The position numbers and the translations under genes are program-made. A stretch of DNA of 64,000 bases, taken from Trebouxia sp. TZW2008 (lineage: Eukaryota; Chlorophyta; Trebouxiophyceae; Trebouxiales; Trebouxiaceae). Numbering within the stretch: the stretch's first letter is position 1; every line of letters starts with the position of its first letter. The notes beneath the pieces were generated by a model that worked only from the letters and a program-made list of their open reading frames with translations, was not told the DNA's origin and did no database searches. The stretch lies in contig BDIU01000240.1 in assembly GCA_002118135.1 (NCBI GenBank), positions 62,001 through 126,000 on the forward strand, read 5' to 3'. Positions 12,640-24,700 of this stretch are shown here, in pieces.

Positions 12640-15600
12640 AAAGCAGACGTGCAAGCATTTGCTGCTCACGCGAAGATGGATGCGTGCCCCGACAGGACGA
12701 GGTCGTCCTTAAGATCGGCATGTCAGACATGCAGATCAAGTACTATGCTGCCTTACTGCAAGAAGACATTGGCAAAAGTGGTGGCAGGTAGCTTTCTGTA
12801 GGCTGCACATAGCCTCGCTAGCATTTATTTTCCTGCAGGGGGTCCTTGCTTTTGATGCCGGAGTATCAGCTGAACCAAAAAAGCTTTCCAACTTAAGCAA
12901 GCTCGACAGCTTGCCGTAGACATCTTGCAATTTGCTTGCAGTTATCATGCATTGCATCAGCCTGCTGGAAGGTTATACGGTGCAGGCTACATCTATATCA
13001 GCTTTGAGTGGCTTTGCAAGTTGTGCCATTGTTGCTTGACATGCATGCAAGCGTGGCCGAGACACCATCAACAACAGAGCCATTACACTGTGCTTGTCAC
13101 AGATTGATCTCACTATATCAGCATGAGGCCTCTCAGGCCCGGCTTACAACTTTAGCCTACTCATGGAATGCAGATCACGCCTGCTGAACATTGTTACCCA
13201 GCTCAAGAAGTGCTGCAGCCATCCCTATCTCTTTCAGGGTGCTGAGGCAGGCCCGCCCTTCACAACAGGAGAGCACTTGGTGGTGAATTCGGGTATCTGC
13301 ATGCCTGCAAATCCTCAGGGATGTAGCACAGCTCCCCTATGTCCTGCAACGTGTTGTGTTATGCTTTGTGCAGCAAGCAAACCTATTCAATTGCCTTGCT
13401 GAACAGTGCATAGCTGCTCAGGTCAACACAACCATTGCAACACCTGCAAGCAATAGTGGACGAAGCAAATAGCCATTTTGTCATTCAGGCATGCTTCAGC
13501 GTTGAGCTACACAGCATGGTCAGCTCATATTTATGGTCTTGCACATATCACCTGGTCATGTTGGCTCTGATCATGTCAGATGGAACCCTGTAGTACCATT
13601 TGATTGTACATATGCAGTGAATTACGCATGGATGTTGTCGCATGCATCACTGCGCCCAGCTGCACTGAGACCAGATTCTTCTTTATTCTGCAGGCAAGTT
13701 GGTGTTGCTGGATAAGCTTCTTCCTTTGCTGCAGTCTAAAGGCTCCAAAGTGCTGGTTTTCAGCCATATGACACGCGTGCTGGATATCCTGGAGGACTAC
13801 ATGCTGTTTAGAGGCCGACAATACTGTCGCGTTGATGGTGCGTCACATGTTGCCACTGTCTTTCTGACTTCATCATCTGGTCCATACTCATGCATGTGCA
13901 TTCATGATTCTGTGTTAGTCCCTTGTGGATCACTCATCATCTGTTTCTGCGGCAGCTCAGTCCAAAACCACTGTATTAAAAGGGATTTGCGCTATGTGTT
14001 GACGAGCGCCTTTCCCAGGCTATCAACCTGTTACACAGTCTCTGCACACTTCCAAGCTGTACAGTCAGTGGCTGCAGCTATGGCAATTGACACAGCTGGG
14101 TGGTGCATCATCAAAAGTGACTGTGCTTCACTTACGCATGGTAAGCATGACCAGCCGTTCTCAGCAGTTGCACCAGCAATTGGACCAGCAGTTTTGCCAA
14201 CAGGTGCACTAGCAGTTGCTGGATGGTCTGTCCAGAGCGCTCTTTGGAACAAGCCAGCCTGGCGAGATGGCACATGGTGCACACACACCTAGCACATGTG
14301 CTCAAGAGTGTGACAGTCACGATCATGACTATGATTCTGATCATGATTTAGATCATGATTATGATTATGGTTATCATTGTGACGATGACTATGATTACGC
14401 TTATCATCATGATAGTTACTGTAATTGCTTTCTTTTTCTTGTTTTCTTTGAGTATTCAGTGCTGAGATGGCACTGTGTCTTTGGATTGCAGGTACTGTGT
14501 CAAAACCGCACCGCAAAGCATCTGAAAACCAGTTCAACAAGGAAGGCAGTGATAAGTCAGTCTTCCTGCTGTCCACTCACGTGATCAGCGAAGATATCGA
14601 GCTGGGCGCAGACACCGTCATACTGTTTGACAGCGAATCAGTCCCTTACAGGGATGTGCAGGTAACACCAACCCATACTGCTTTCTATGCATGCAAAGTT
14701 GGAGCAACAGGCTTTTATGATGCTTGATTGCTATGTAGTGCATTGTGCAAACTAATGTGTCACAGCTGATGTTGCTGTAATGTTTCCGGGCTGTCCACTA
14801 TTGCTGCTTACATGCCAGCAGGACACTGCAATCTCGTTAGCATGCATGTCAATGATCAAGATGATGGCAGCTAGTGTTTGCATTCGCCTTGTTGGGTCAA
14901 CGCAGAGGCCTTAGGCACTGATCAAGTGACACCTGTCGGCATGCATCACACCAAACAGCAGACTCTCAATACAGCTTGCCTGCTGCCTTGGTGCAGTAAA
15001 ATTGGTTGCTGGACTTGAGGCATTTACACCATTGTTAGCAGCCTTGGTGAAGTTTGACTGCTGGGTCTCTTGTTCTTCCCAGGCTCAATGCATACCAGGC
15101 AAACTGCGACTTGCAACACCCATTTGACTGAACTGCACGCAATTTGTGATAGAATAGAAGATCAGGCCATAGAATGTGCTCATGGTAGTGAACACCCAAA
15201 GCCACCACGTGTCTTCAGATTTTGTACCAGCGGCAGCATTAAAGAAGAGGCAAGCATGTCTCTTTCCTCCACACAACATACAATGTCAACCTGTATGCAG
15301 CGCTGTAAGCCAGTCTGTTATGATCTTCAGTCATGGTCTGTATCGCCGATCAGAACATGCATGCTTGTCCAGGCGTGTATGTTTGCAGAACATGCAGTGA
15401 ACCAGGCATGTATATTGCAAGGCCTAGGCATGTATAAAGCAATCATGGATCATAGCCGCACTCATGCTTTACGCAGATCGAAAGCAGGGCATGTTGGCTT
15501 CTGCTGCACTGCATGCATCTGTGGTGTCTCTAGTCATCTGTGGTGGCTGCATGCAGTCCACACATTCGTTTGTGCAAACCACCATCGAAGCATCAGCATG

Positions 15601-15808
15601 ATGTAAACAGTGGCTCTGATTTCATGCTTGTTTGCAGACAGTCAGATAAGGGACCTGCTGTTTGCCTGCCACTGATACCAAATGCTTGAGCGTGGTTTCA
15701 GTGGGTGTGCTGTCGTCGTAGGTCATCTGGAGAGCAATGAAAAGATTGAAGCTGGACGCCATTGACAGTGAGTACAACAAGCAGCCTGCAAAGCGAGCGC
15801 GCAAGTAA
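12640..15808 (+). CDS. ISWI-like SNF2 helicase C-lobe remnant, catalytically dead or pseudogene
   Basis: SNF2 ATPases of the ISWI type slide nucleosomes and need two RecA lobes. Here only the second lobe is seen, in six exons whose phases all close (232 codons from 12696): 12696-12787, 13174-13292, 13694-13837, 14492-14661, 15166-15249 and 15722-15808. Clear ISWI matches are [93 protein letters not shown] and [13 protein letters not shown]. Motif V (normally GGLGIN) reads VISEDIEL. Motif VI (normally QAMDRAHRIGQ) reads [11 protein letters not shown], so the catalytic arginines are gone. The protein ends in a basic tail (PAKRARK) with no HAND-SANT-SLIDE region. The frame runs upstream to about 12640 (EDGCVPRQ, like VEKGLPPK of ISWI). 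Before that, an LLLTRR resembling the family FLLRR is out of frame. The intron after 15249 would use a GC donor. It cannot be an active ATPase as read. Confidence 0.7.
14318..14425. repeat. GAT/CATGAT-type imperfect microsatellite
   Basis: Imperfect repetition of gatcatgat/tatgat triplets and hexamers inside the third intron of the helicase remnant. On the plus strand it would encode only Asp/His/Tyr, so it is not taken as an exon. Confidence 0.8.
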
Positions 15809-15904
15809 TAGCTAGTTGTGGATATGTACTTCTGATCCTGGGAGCAGCCGTAAAGGTCGGGCTTACCTGAAACAATCAACAGCATCACAAAGAGAAAGAA
15901 TTTT

Positions 15905-16095
15905 TCAACAGAAAGACAGAATGACAAGAGCAAGACAGAATGACAACAGAAAGCTAGAATGACATCGGCAAGACAGAATCACAACAGAACGACAGAATGA
16001 CGACGGAAAGACAGAAGCACAACAGAAAGACAGAGTGCCGATGGCAAGATAGAATGACAATAGAAAGACAAGATGGCAAAAGAAAGACAGAACGA
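15905..16095. repeat. Purine-rich degenerate tandem repeat
   Basis: About ten imperfect units of roughly 19-20 bases built on agacagaatgacaacagaa. It sits between the 3' end of the helicase remnant and the 3' end of the minus-strand gene at 16104, and is strongly A/G-biased on the plus strand. Confidence 0.8.
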
Positions 16096-16103
16096 CGACA
16101 TCC

Positions 16104-16880
16104 TCATGTACGGCTTGAGCTATGCTGCGGCACACCAGGTGACTCCAGCCTCTCAGTCAAAGCCTTGAGTGCTGCTACAAATTGCAACATGGTCTTGTGA
16201 GGTTGCATTTGCAGCTTGTCATGTCATGTGGTGGAAGGTAAAGTGGTGTACACATAGAAGTTGCTGTGAGTAATTTGATCCGAAGGGCTTGGTTGCTTGG
16301 AAGGGAACAAAGTTTGTGGAGGACGTCTGTTTTGTGCAAAAACAAATTTTGTAATGGTCGTGTGAGCTGCCTGTAGACTGCCTCAGTCCTTATCATAAGT
16401 ATGCATGTACTTACAATTTCCCTCAGGTTTCCTTTGCTGGCGTCAGGCCCTGCCAAAACGTGATGCAGCATCCAAACGACAGCTCTGTGAGATTGAAGTC
16501 TTGACGTGCGTACAGTTGGCATGGAGCTGCTGCTTGGATAGGATGCAGCTAGTGTCAAACTTGAGCTGAGTGAGTGCGCGATTCTCACATGCTTTAGCCA
16601 GCTCATAAGGCTGATGAGGCAGTGGCAATGACGGTGTGTTCATCAAGTCAAGGCAGTCTATGACGTAGTGACATAGCCCCAAGTAATCATGTTATGCACC
16701 AGTTTAGGACCACAGCCGTCAATTAAACGAGCATACCTGGCCCGCAACTTAGCCGATGGCACGCACTCAAACAACAAGAGCCTCCCTGCCATCTTGTAGC
16801 GTGCTTGCATATGCAGGATTGCATGGTTTCGGAGCATGACAGCCTCTGTTGAGCAACAAACAGAGCAAGCTAGCTGATTG
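16104..16880 (-). CDS. Unrecognised small gene, minus strand
   Basis: I do not recognise the product. Coding-like pieces with good borders run right to left. A segment at about 16830-16738 (HAILHMQARYKMAGRLLLFE, then CVPSAKLRA) ends at a GTATGC donor. A segment at about 16650-16570 reads TPSLPLPHQPYELAKACENR. A segment ending in DASKGNLREI meets a strong GTAAGT donor near 16418. The last exon reads in phase (TMLQFVAALKALTERLESPG) to TGA at 16104. A frame change between the second and third pieces near 16500 is not explained by a normal-sized intron, so the middle is uncertain. It is divergent from the gene starting at 16965. Confidence 0.45.
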
Positions 16881-16964
16881 TACTGAGGCATACGAACGTT
16901 CGCAGTCGCGGCCTACTTTTCAGGACATCAGCAAAACATCTGGACAGGCAGGTCAATACAGACC

Positions 16965-17865
16965 ATGCTGGACTCGCGGCATTGCAGGGCTACAGTCCAC
17001 AAAAGCGAGCCATGCACGCCAGCTTTTGCGGCTGCTTCCGTCCAGAAGTACATGACACAGGTGAAACGCAGCCTGCTTCCATCCAAAGTTTTGACACACG
17101 GCTGACAAGGCAACTCTTGCTTAACAGGAAGTCAACATCATGCCTGACGTTCACCGTAATTTGACTTTGGCCATAGCTGCTCTCACGGAGCTTGAAGAAC
17201 ACCGGCTTGGTAAAGGAGAAGCTGCGATTGAAGGTACGCTCGTCTTCCCGGCCTTTATGCGTTCGCTGTTGCTGCTCATACACTGAAAGGCCCTACAAGA
17301 CAGCAATATGACGCGCTTATTGCAAGCTGATCTCTGCAGAGCAGCAGTCACAACCACAGCTCAAGGGCAAGGCATCAGCTGGGAAGCGGCAGAAGCCACA
17401 GACCAGTGCACAAGCTACTGCTCAGCTGCCTGCCAGCACCCAGACGCAGCAGAACTCAGCAAAATCTAACAAAAAGCACAATAAGAGGAAAAGTACGTCA
17501 ATTGGATAGCCGGATTGAGCAACTTAGAGGACTGACATCATCAAACAATCACCCACGGCAGAACAGCAGCTGAAAGGCATACTGGCACAAACATGGGCAG
17601 TTTGGAATAAGCATCTTGAGCGTGTCCTGGCGTCAATGATGGCCTCTGACATCAAGCTGCATGGCATCTGCTTCAAGCTTGGTTTAGAGAGGCAAGAGGG
17701 AGTCACCTGTAGCAGGAGTGCTGGGTGGGGGTTCCCTTGCAGTCAAGCAATGCTCTTTTGTCATTCCACTTGATGCAGCCAGTGCCTCCTGCTGCCTGGA
17801 CTTTTGAAGACGACAGCAATGGCAACTTGAAGAGTGACTTGCTCAGCATGAGTGGCACACCATGA
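16965..17865 (+). CDS. Unrecognised small basic protein, about 200 residues
   Basis: I do not recognise the family. The start is ATG 16965. Exon 16965-17060 (CTPAFAAASVQKYMTQ) joins in phase to 17128-17233 (NIMPDVHRNLTLAIAALTEL, EEHRLGKGEAAIE) and 17340-17492. That third exon is rich in Lys, Gln and Ser and ends KSNKKHNKRK, a likely nuclear localisation signal. A further coding stretch near 17530-17680 contains EQQLKGILAQTWAVWNKHLE and SDIKLHGICFKLGL. The last exon near 17780-17865 encodes an acidic tail (DDSNGNLKSDLLSMSGTP) before TGA. The join into the fourth exon does not close in phase with any acceptor I can see. A helical N-terminal part, basic linker and acidic C-terminus would suit a nuclear adaptor, but that is inference. 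Confidence 0.5.
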
Positions 17866-18748
17866 GTTGTCAAATCAACCATTGCACACATTGTGCCGAA
17901 TGCTTCTTGATCATGAGCAAGAAGGGCAATGTCTCAGAGGACACCAGCAATCACAGGCAAGATTGACTGGTGGAGCAGAAGCAGTGTGCGCTGCCAAACC
18001 TCTCATGCCGTCCCATCTCATACAGCTGGGTTGGCCAACCACAGATCCAGCTCAAACATCATCACCCAGGTGTACATGACCACCTTGTGTTCTCAGCTTC
18101 AGCTCTGGTTGCCAGCACATCATTCAAAGTCCACGTTGACAAGACACCACTTGTGCTGTGAAGCCTAAGACTTGTGAGGCGGCAACAGACAACTGCCCAG
18201 GTATGCAAGGCAGCTGTAACGCTGATTAGGTATCAGGGTTTTTTGCGAAACACTTGCTTTTCAACTTTTTTGGAATTGATGTGTTAGAGGCCTGCGCACT
18301 CCATGTAGTTGTGCAATCATGTGATTATCTGCTGTAATCCTTCAGACAACTGGTCAGACGATTATGGCAAAATAACGTTGGTATCACAGCTTGATTTGCA
18401 GTAGCAATTGCCATGCATCGGCACTGAGAACCCAGCGCTTCTGAATGTGGGCGTCGCACTCTCATGATCTATGCAGTGAGTGCCATTCTCGCCCAACCCA
18501 GAGCCGATTGGGATACAAGTTTTGCCCAGCGGACTTCGCTAGTGCGATGCATGCAACCATCTTGCATGCAAGATGTTTGCATGCATGGCTTGCACCCATC
18601 AGGGCTCCTTCAGGGGGTCATGAATCGATCACTCACCACCAGTCAAAGCCCTACGCAACACCGTTTGTGTATCCGGTGACCTGCAAGGAGCACTGTCGGA
18701 AAGCAAGGGCACGCAGCAGCAAGACCAGTCAGCGTTGGCGACGGAGGA
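17866..18748. other. Intergenic before the lipoamide dehydrogenase gene
   Basis: No convincing exon. It probably contains the 3' flank of the preceding gene and the promoter and 5' leader of the dehydrogenase gene. Confidence 0.4.
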
Positions 18749-21700
18749 ATGGCGACAACGCTTGGCGCAAGCCCTTGCACGCTGACTGGTCGAGTTGTCG
18801 CTCACCAAAGACTCCCGATAAGACCGAGCACTGTTGTACCTTGTCGAGCCTTGCTTCGAGTACAGAGATCATCACTAGAAGCCCGTAGCCTGACCAGCTT
18901 GAGCCAAACGCATCAGTTCAGCCTGTCGGTGAGCAAGTAAGTAATGCTTCAGCGGCCACAGCGGCGTTACGACCGGACGTTGTGATCAGCGCTGTGTCTG
19001 TTGGCGCTGTGTCCTGCAACGGTCTGCTTCCAGGATGAGCAATTGCATTTTTGGAGTATTTGCAGACAACGTGGGCAACGCCGACATCGCAGCTGCGCTG
19101 CGGCCCGCGCGAAAGCTGCACAGAAATATGACTACGACCTGGTCATCATCGGAGCGGGGGTTGGAGGGCATGGTGCAGCCATGCACGCAGTTGAAAGCGT
19201 ACGTCATCACCCAGCATGTCTTGCAGCAACATGCAGCTGACAGAGCAACCAGCCAGAAAACTCAAGCTATTTATGCTGTTTCTAGGGTTTGAAGGTTGCA
19301 ATTGTTGAGGGGCATGATATTGGAGGCACATGCGTTAATCGTGGTTGTGTTCCCTCAAAGGCTTTGCTGTCAGCGTCTGGGAGAGTGCGAGACATGAAAA
19401 ACGCACACCACCTCAAGTCCATTGGCATTACGGTGAGCCCTTTCACTATTCAGGCCAACCCACTGTTCCTGCTTGTTGTGGCACAACAAGCATGCGCACT
19501 CTTTGCTACAGCATTTGCTGAATCAAATAGTACCCTATGTGTGCCTTGTGAAGCAGCATCTGGACATTGTCAAAGGTGACACGTCTAGCCATCTCCACCA
19601 TCCCAGTGATGCACCAGCAATTGATGCAAAAGATCTCAAAGACACAGTGACCATGCCCAGATGAAAGTGGCATGTTGAATGATGCAGGTGGACAATGTCA
19701 CATTTGAGCGTCAGCCTATTGCAGACCATGCAAACCAATTGGCAGCAAACATCCAGCAGAACCTGAAACGATCGCTCGAAGGGCTCGGAGTGGTAAGTTC
19801 ATTCTTTCGTCTCACAGGCAAAACTCAATCGCATCTTTGCCGAGCATTAAGTCCTGAGCTGCATTGCAGTTCTAGCTTGTGAGCTGCAAGCAGTCCATCT
19901 GTCATTGAGCATGGGACCAAATGGATGTTGTTCACGCACACATTTGGAATGATCTTGCCTCGTCTGACGTTCATCGGCTGAGCATTGCACATCCTGATGC
20001 TGGTGCCCAATGCAAGCTGAATTTGCAAGACAGTAATTTGGCTGCATACACCCAGCACTTGTGCCAGCATGTGTGACAATCATGTTCACTGTGGTACAAG
20101 ACATTCCTGGACCACCATACATGATATGTCAAGCGTAGACTCAAGGAGGCAGCATTCAAATCTTGGATCTTGCAGCAGGCAAGGATTTCACAGTTGACAG
20201 AGAAATCAGTACAGACACTGGAGAATATGAGTTTCTGCTACAGGACATCCTGATAGGATCAGCCAAGTTGACAGGTCCCAACAGTCTCAAGTACAACCTG
20301 CCAGGGCGAGTGGACGTTGGCGGTGATGTGACTGCTAAGGACATCATGATTGCCACTGGCTCAGTGCCCTTTGTGCCTCCTGGCATTCCCATTGATGGCA
20401 AAACAGTGAGCATCCTCATACTTTGTGCTGATTCTTGTTTTGCCTTGCTTGCTTTGAACTACTGTGTAAGCGCGACTTTGGCACTGGTAGATATCTGCAA
20501 AGGTTCCTTTGCCTAAGATCTCCTTGCCGTGCTTTATGCCTCCTGGCATCCTCATTGACAGCAAAACAGTGAGTAGCCCCCATTCACAAGGCATGACTTT
20601 GGCATTTGCTGATGGTTACGCAGATTGTTGTGCGCAAGATTCTGTCCTTATCCTGCATGCCTCCTGGCATCTCCACTGATGCCAAAGCAACAAGCAATTC
20701 CCATTCTTTGTGGCCCCTGTTGCCTTGTAAGTCCTTGCTGCCTGCTTTCAACACTTGCACTTGACACTGTGAAATCATAGTGGCAGCTTCAGCGACAGAA
20801 ACAGCAGCAGCATCAGCTGCAGATGCCATATCTCTTCGCAGTACATACTCGCATGACTCTTGCATTGGTTGGTGTCTGCATTCACTCTTACCAAATGTCT
20901 TGCCTGCATTCTTTGTGCCTCCTGGAAGTATCCGCATCCTGTATGTCAGTGACGGTTCATGTCTGCTTTTCAGCCATTACAGTCAGCATTTGGCAGCTCA
21001 GATGCAGCATTTATAGCTTCACAATCAGGCCATACCAGACCATATTCTGCCTTGTACATCATTGTCCACATTTGCACAACCCTGGCGCAGCTTCTCGCAG
21101 CGGACATTGCCATAGCAGAGGAACCTTTGCAGCAAGCCCTGGTCCTGTGTGCCTCCTGACATCTGTGTTGATGGCAAATCAGTGTGCATCCTTGTGAGAA
21201 CGCTCAGCAGCTGGTGGATTGCATGCATGGACATTGGCATTAGGCGCGATGGTCACGCTTCATGTCATCATTGATGTCATATTCAATGGCATCTTTGTTG
21301 TCATATTTACCGTGGCAAGTGACATCAGATACCGCATCAACTATGACACGGAGCATGACATCAGCATGGGATCAGTCTGACATCAAGACGTATCATGGGC
21401 CACACCTGTCTTGATGCATACAGAGTGCATTGTATTGCTCAGCACAGCTCAGCAATACAAGACCTTGATGCAGGTTGTGATGTCTGAAGGACCTGTGCCC
21501 ATGCAGACAGAGTGCATATCTCCAGTGCTGAGCTATCAGTCATTTTGTTGCAGGTCTTCACATCTGACCATGCTTTGAAGCTGGACTGGATTCCAAAGTG
21601 GATCGCCATTATTGGCAGTGGTTACATTGGGCTGGAGTTCTCTGATGTATACACAGCGCTGGGTTCTGAAGTTACATTCATTGAGGTACTTTCTGTCTTG

Positions 21701-24700
21701 CCAACTTTGTGCTTTTGCGGCTGTAGTTCTGTGATGTCCACACAGCGTTGCCTGCTGAAGTCACGTGCATTTAGGTATTGGTTGAATTTATGGTGTTGCC
21801 TAGCTCATGCTTTTGAGCTGGAGTTCCCTGATGTCTACACAGCTCTCAGATCTGAGTTCACATTCATGGAGGTACTTGTTGTGTTCTCATACTTCCTGCC
21901 TTGTGCTGCTGGGCCGTATATGCACTCATTCCTTTGCTCTTGTACTTCCTGGCTTGCCTTTTAGGCTTCTAATATCACTGCAGTGTGGTCTCAGTCACAG
22001 CTGAGGTGTCACTTTATGGTTTCTGCCATGTGACGTCCTGCATTGTGTTCTTTTTTAGTTTGCAAGGTAAGGCCCGTCATCTTCCCAGTTCACTACACAC
22101 GCCCACTTGACCTGGCTGACAGGACCTGTCAGGACGCGCAATGAAGGTGGCATGTTTGTGTGCTGACAGAGACAGTGACAGTTTTGCCCATCAGGTTTGC
22201 TGTCATCACACAAAGTCGACTTGAGTCTGTCTGGCAAGTAAGGGTACAGTAATGACAGTAGAAGAACTACTGTAGGAGTTACAGAGGCATTGTTGTGCAA
22301 TGGTGCCTAGAAGATTATAGCTGCTTGCAGTTGCTCTCTGAGAGTGTATCTTGTCCACACATTCATCAATCATAAATGGTTTAGGACAGCACAGCACCTG
22401 GTTGGAGACAACTGATTGCTTCAGTACGTACCTAGCTGGGCCTGCTGAGCCTGTCTAGCATGCATCTAGAATCAGAAATGACATTGATCACGCTGGGGTG
22501 GTGACATAGGCACTGGACAAGCTGATGCCCGGCTTTGATGGCGAGATTGCCAAGATGGCTCAGCGAGTGCTGGTCAACCCTCGCCACATAGACTGGCACA
22601 CAGGCGTCCTGGCCACCAAAGTCACACCAGGCAAGAATGTTCTCCATAGCTGCTTTTGAATGCACTGACATTTGGCTTGCCAGCACTGCTTGCCAAAGAC
22701 GTATGCTCCTCTATCAGACAACTCGCCTGCTTGTACCACAGCTGCTGTTATTGTATCAGGAATTGGCTTCTTAGCACTGCTTGTCAAAGCTGTATGCTTC
22801 TTCTGTAGTGCTTGCTCTCAAGCATGTTGGCAATTGCCTGATCAGCACTGCTTGCCAAAGCCATATGAAGCCATGGATGGGCAACACTGAGAGCATCCTG
22901 CTCAGTGTGCGGGGTTGATAGCATGACAGCAAATTTGCATTGAGCGATGTATAATCTCAAAGCCACATTTTGGGTCGCTTGACGCTGAGACCTTTCAGTG
23001 TCCAGTTGCGCTCCAGAGAAATTCTTGTTGCCCATTGTGTGGTGCCTGCACCAGGGTCTGTGGTGCTTTCGTGCTGAATTTCTCAAGAGGCCCTGGCATA
23101 ACAGACAGTGCAAGGTGCAAATTTGTCACTTGTATAGTCTATCTTCTCAGACTCTCAGCTTGAATCTGGCTGCCCACCCTGAGCAATGGCCACTGTAAAG
23201 CAGCTGATACTAACTGCTGCTATTGTTGCTTTTGCTGCTAGTACTGCTGCTAATGTTGCAACAACTGCTGATGCTTGTCAACCACTCGCCATTCCTGTGC
23301 ACCACAAAGTGCTGCTCAATGGGCTTGCACAGCCATGCTTCTCCCTGCAGATTTCTCCGCCTGACTCTGTCAATTTGCAGGAGTGCCAGGAGTTAAGCCT
23401 GTTGTGATTGAGCTGACAGACGTGAAGACGAAGGAGAAGGTGGATGAACTTGAGGTGGACGCCTGCTTGGTGGCCACAGGCAGAGCGCCCTACACACATG
23501 TAAGCCCTTGGTACATTTGGTGCTCATACTTTGTCTATGTGGTGTTTTGCTGGCATTGATCTTGCTCCTAAGAACTTGTCTCAGGGTATTAGTGGTTGAT
23601 GGCCATAGGCAGAGCGCCCTACCATCACGGAAGCTCTCTCCGTATTTGGCCCTGTGCTCTTGAAGGAGCCCTTAGCAGCTTGTCCAGCATGCAAGAGTGA
23701 GTATTGTGTGTCACCCACATGTGTCGCCCAGGGCGCACAAGAACTCAAGAATCCAAGACCAACATGGAAGTGTGGACATCTGTGTTCATGTATGTGTCAC
23801 CCACCACGTAGCAATTGTTGCATTGTAAAGCAGAGTTATGTTTGTAAGTGACCTGAGCACTTGTGGTTGTATATGTTGTGAGATGAGCATGATTTCTCCC
23901 TCCAAAAGCTGAATTGCGAGATGTCAGACTGAAAGCAGATAGGCCAGACATTGTTTTGAACTGAGCTGACTTCAGGGTGCCGCTGCCAATTCTGCCAAGG
24001 GCTCAGGTTTGAAGAGACAAGTGAAACAGCGAAATGGTTTGTTTGGTTGGATGTCGCTGGGCTTGGCCACAATTCTGATCTGCCAGCAGACTGCAGCACA
24101 GAAAGCTGCCAATGAGCTTGTAGTGTCGATCGTCACCTATACATCTCAGACATGGCATGTTGTTTGCAATCACAGGCATTGTCCAGATCTCACCTTCCAG
24201 GCAGCAAGCTGTGTAGTTTTGTACACATTGATGCAGCCAATCAAACAATTTTGGGTCCTGACAGCGTTGTCCAAGCCATCACATGTGGAGGCCTGAGCAG
24301 TCCTGTAGTGCACTGATTTTGTTTGGTCATCAATGCAGCCGCATTTGTGTCAATTGCTTTCTGAAATGCCTGATGTCAATACAAGTCAAGGCTTTCTGCC
24401 TCAGCTTGGTCTTACTGAGGTAAATCTGGCTGCTCTCAGTGTGGGGATTGCAGGCAAGCTTGTTTGAAAAAGCAAAGCACAGTGATGATGACTTTGCAAG
24501 CTTTAGGACTATCAAATAGAGGTTGCAGAGGCTTGCCTGACACTGATTGGTGGGTGTGTCCTACAGGGATTGAATCTGGGTGCTGTTGGAGTGGAGACAG
24601 ACAGGCGCGGTTTTGTGCCAGTAAATGAGAAGATGCAAGTGCTGGACACCAAGGGCAAAGCCGTCCCCCACCTCTACTGCATAGGAGATGCCAATGGTAA

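Noticed and set aside
14295..14440. Asp/His/Tyr-rich open frames on both strands
   Set aside because: They are produced by a GAT/CATGAT microsatellite in an intron of the helicase remnant.
15622..15740. Minus-strand open stretch reading [20 protein letters not shown]
   Set aside because: It overlaps the last exon of the plus-strand helicase remnant, whose phases close. The minus-strand gene nearby already ends at a good stop at 16104.
16500..16530. A possible 29-base intron (gtacgc...cacag) in the minus-strand gene
   Set aside because: It is far shorter than any other intron in the window. An unresolved exon structure is more likely.
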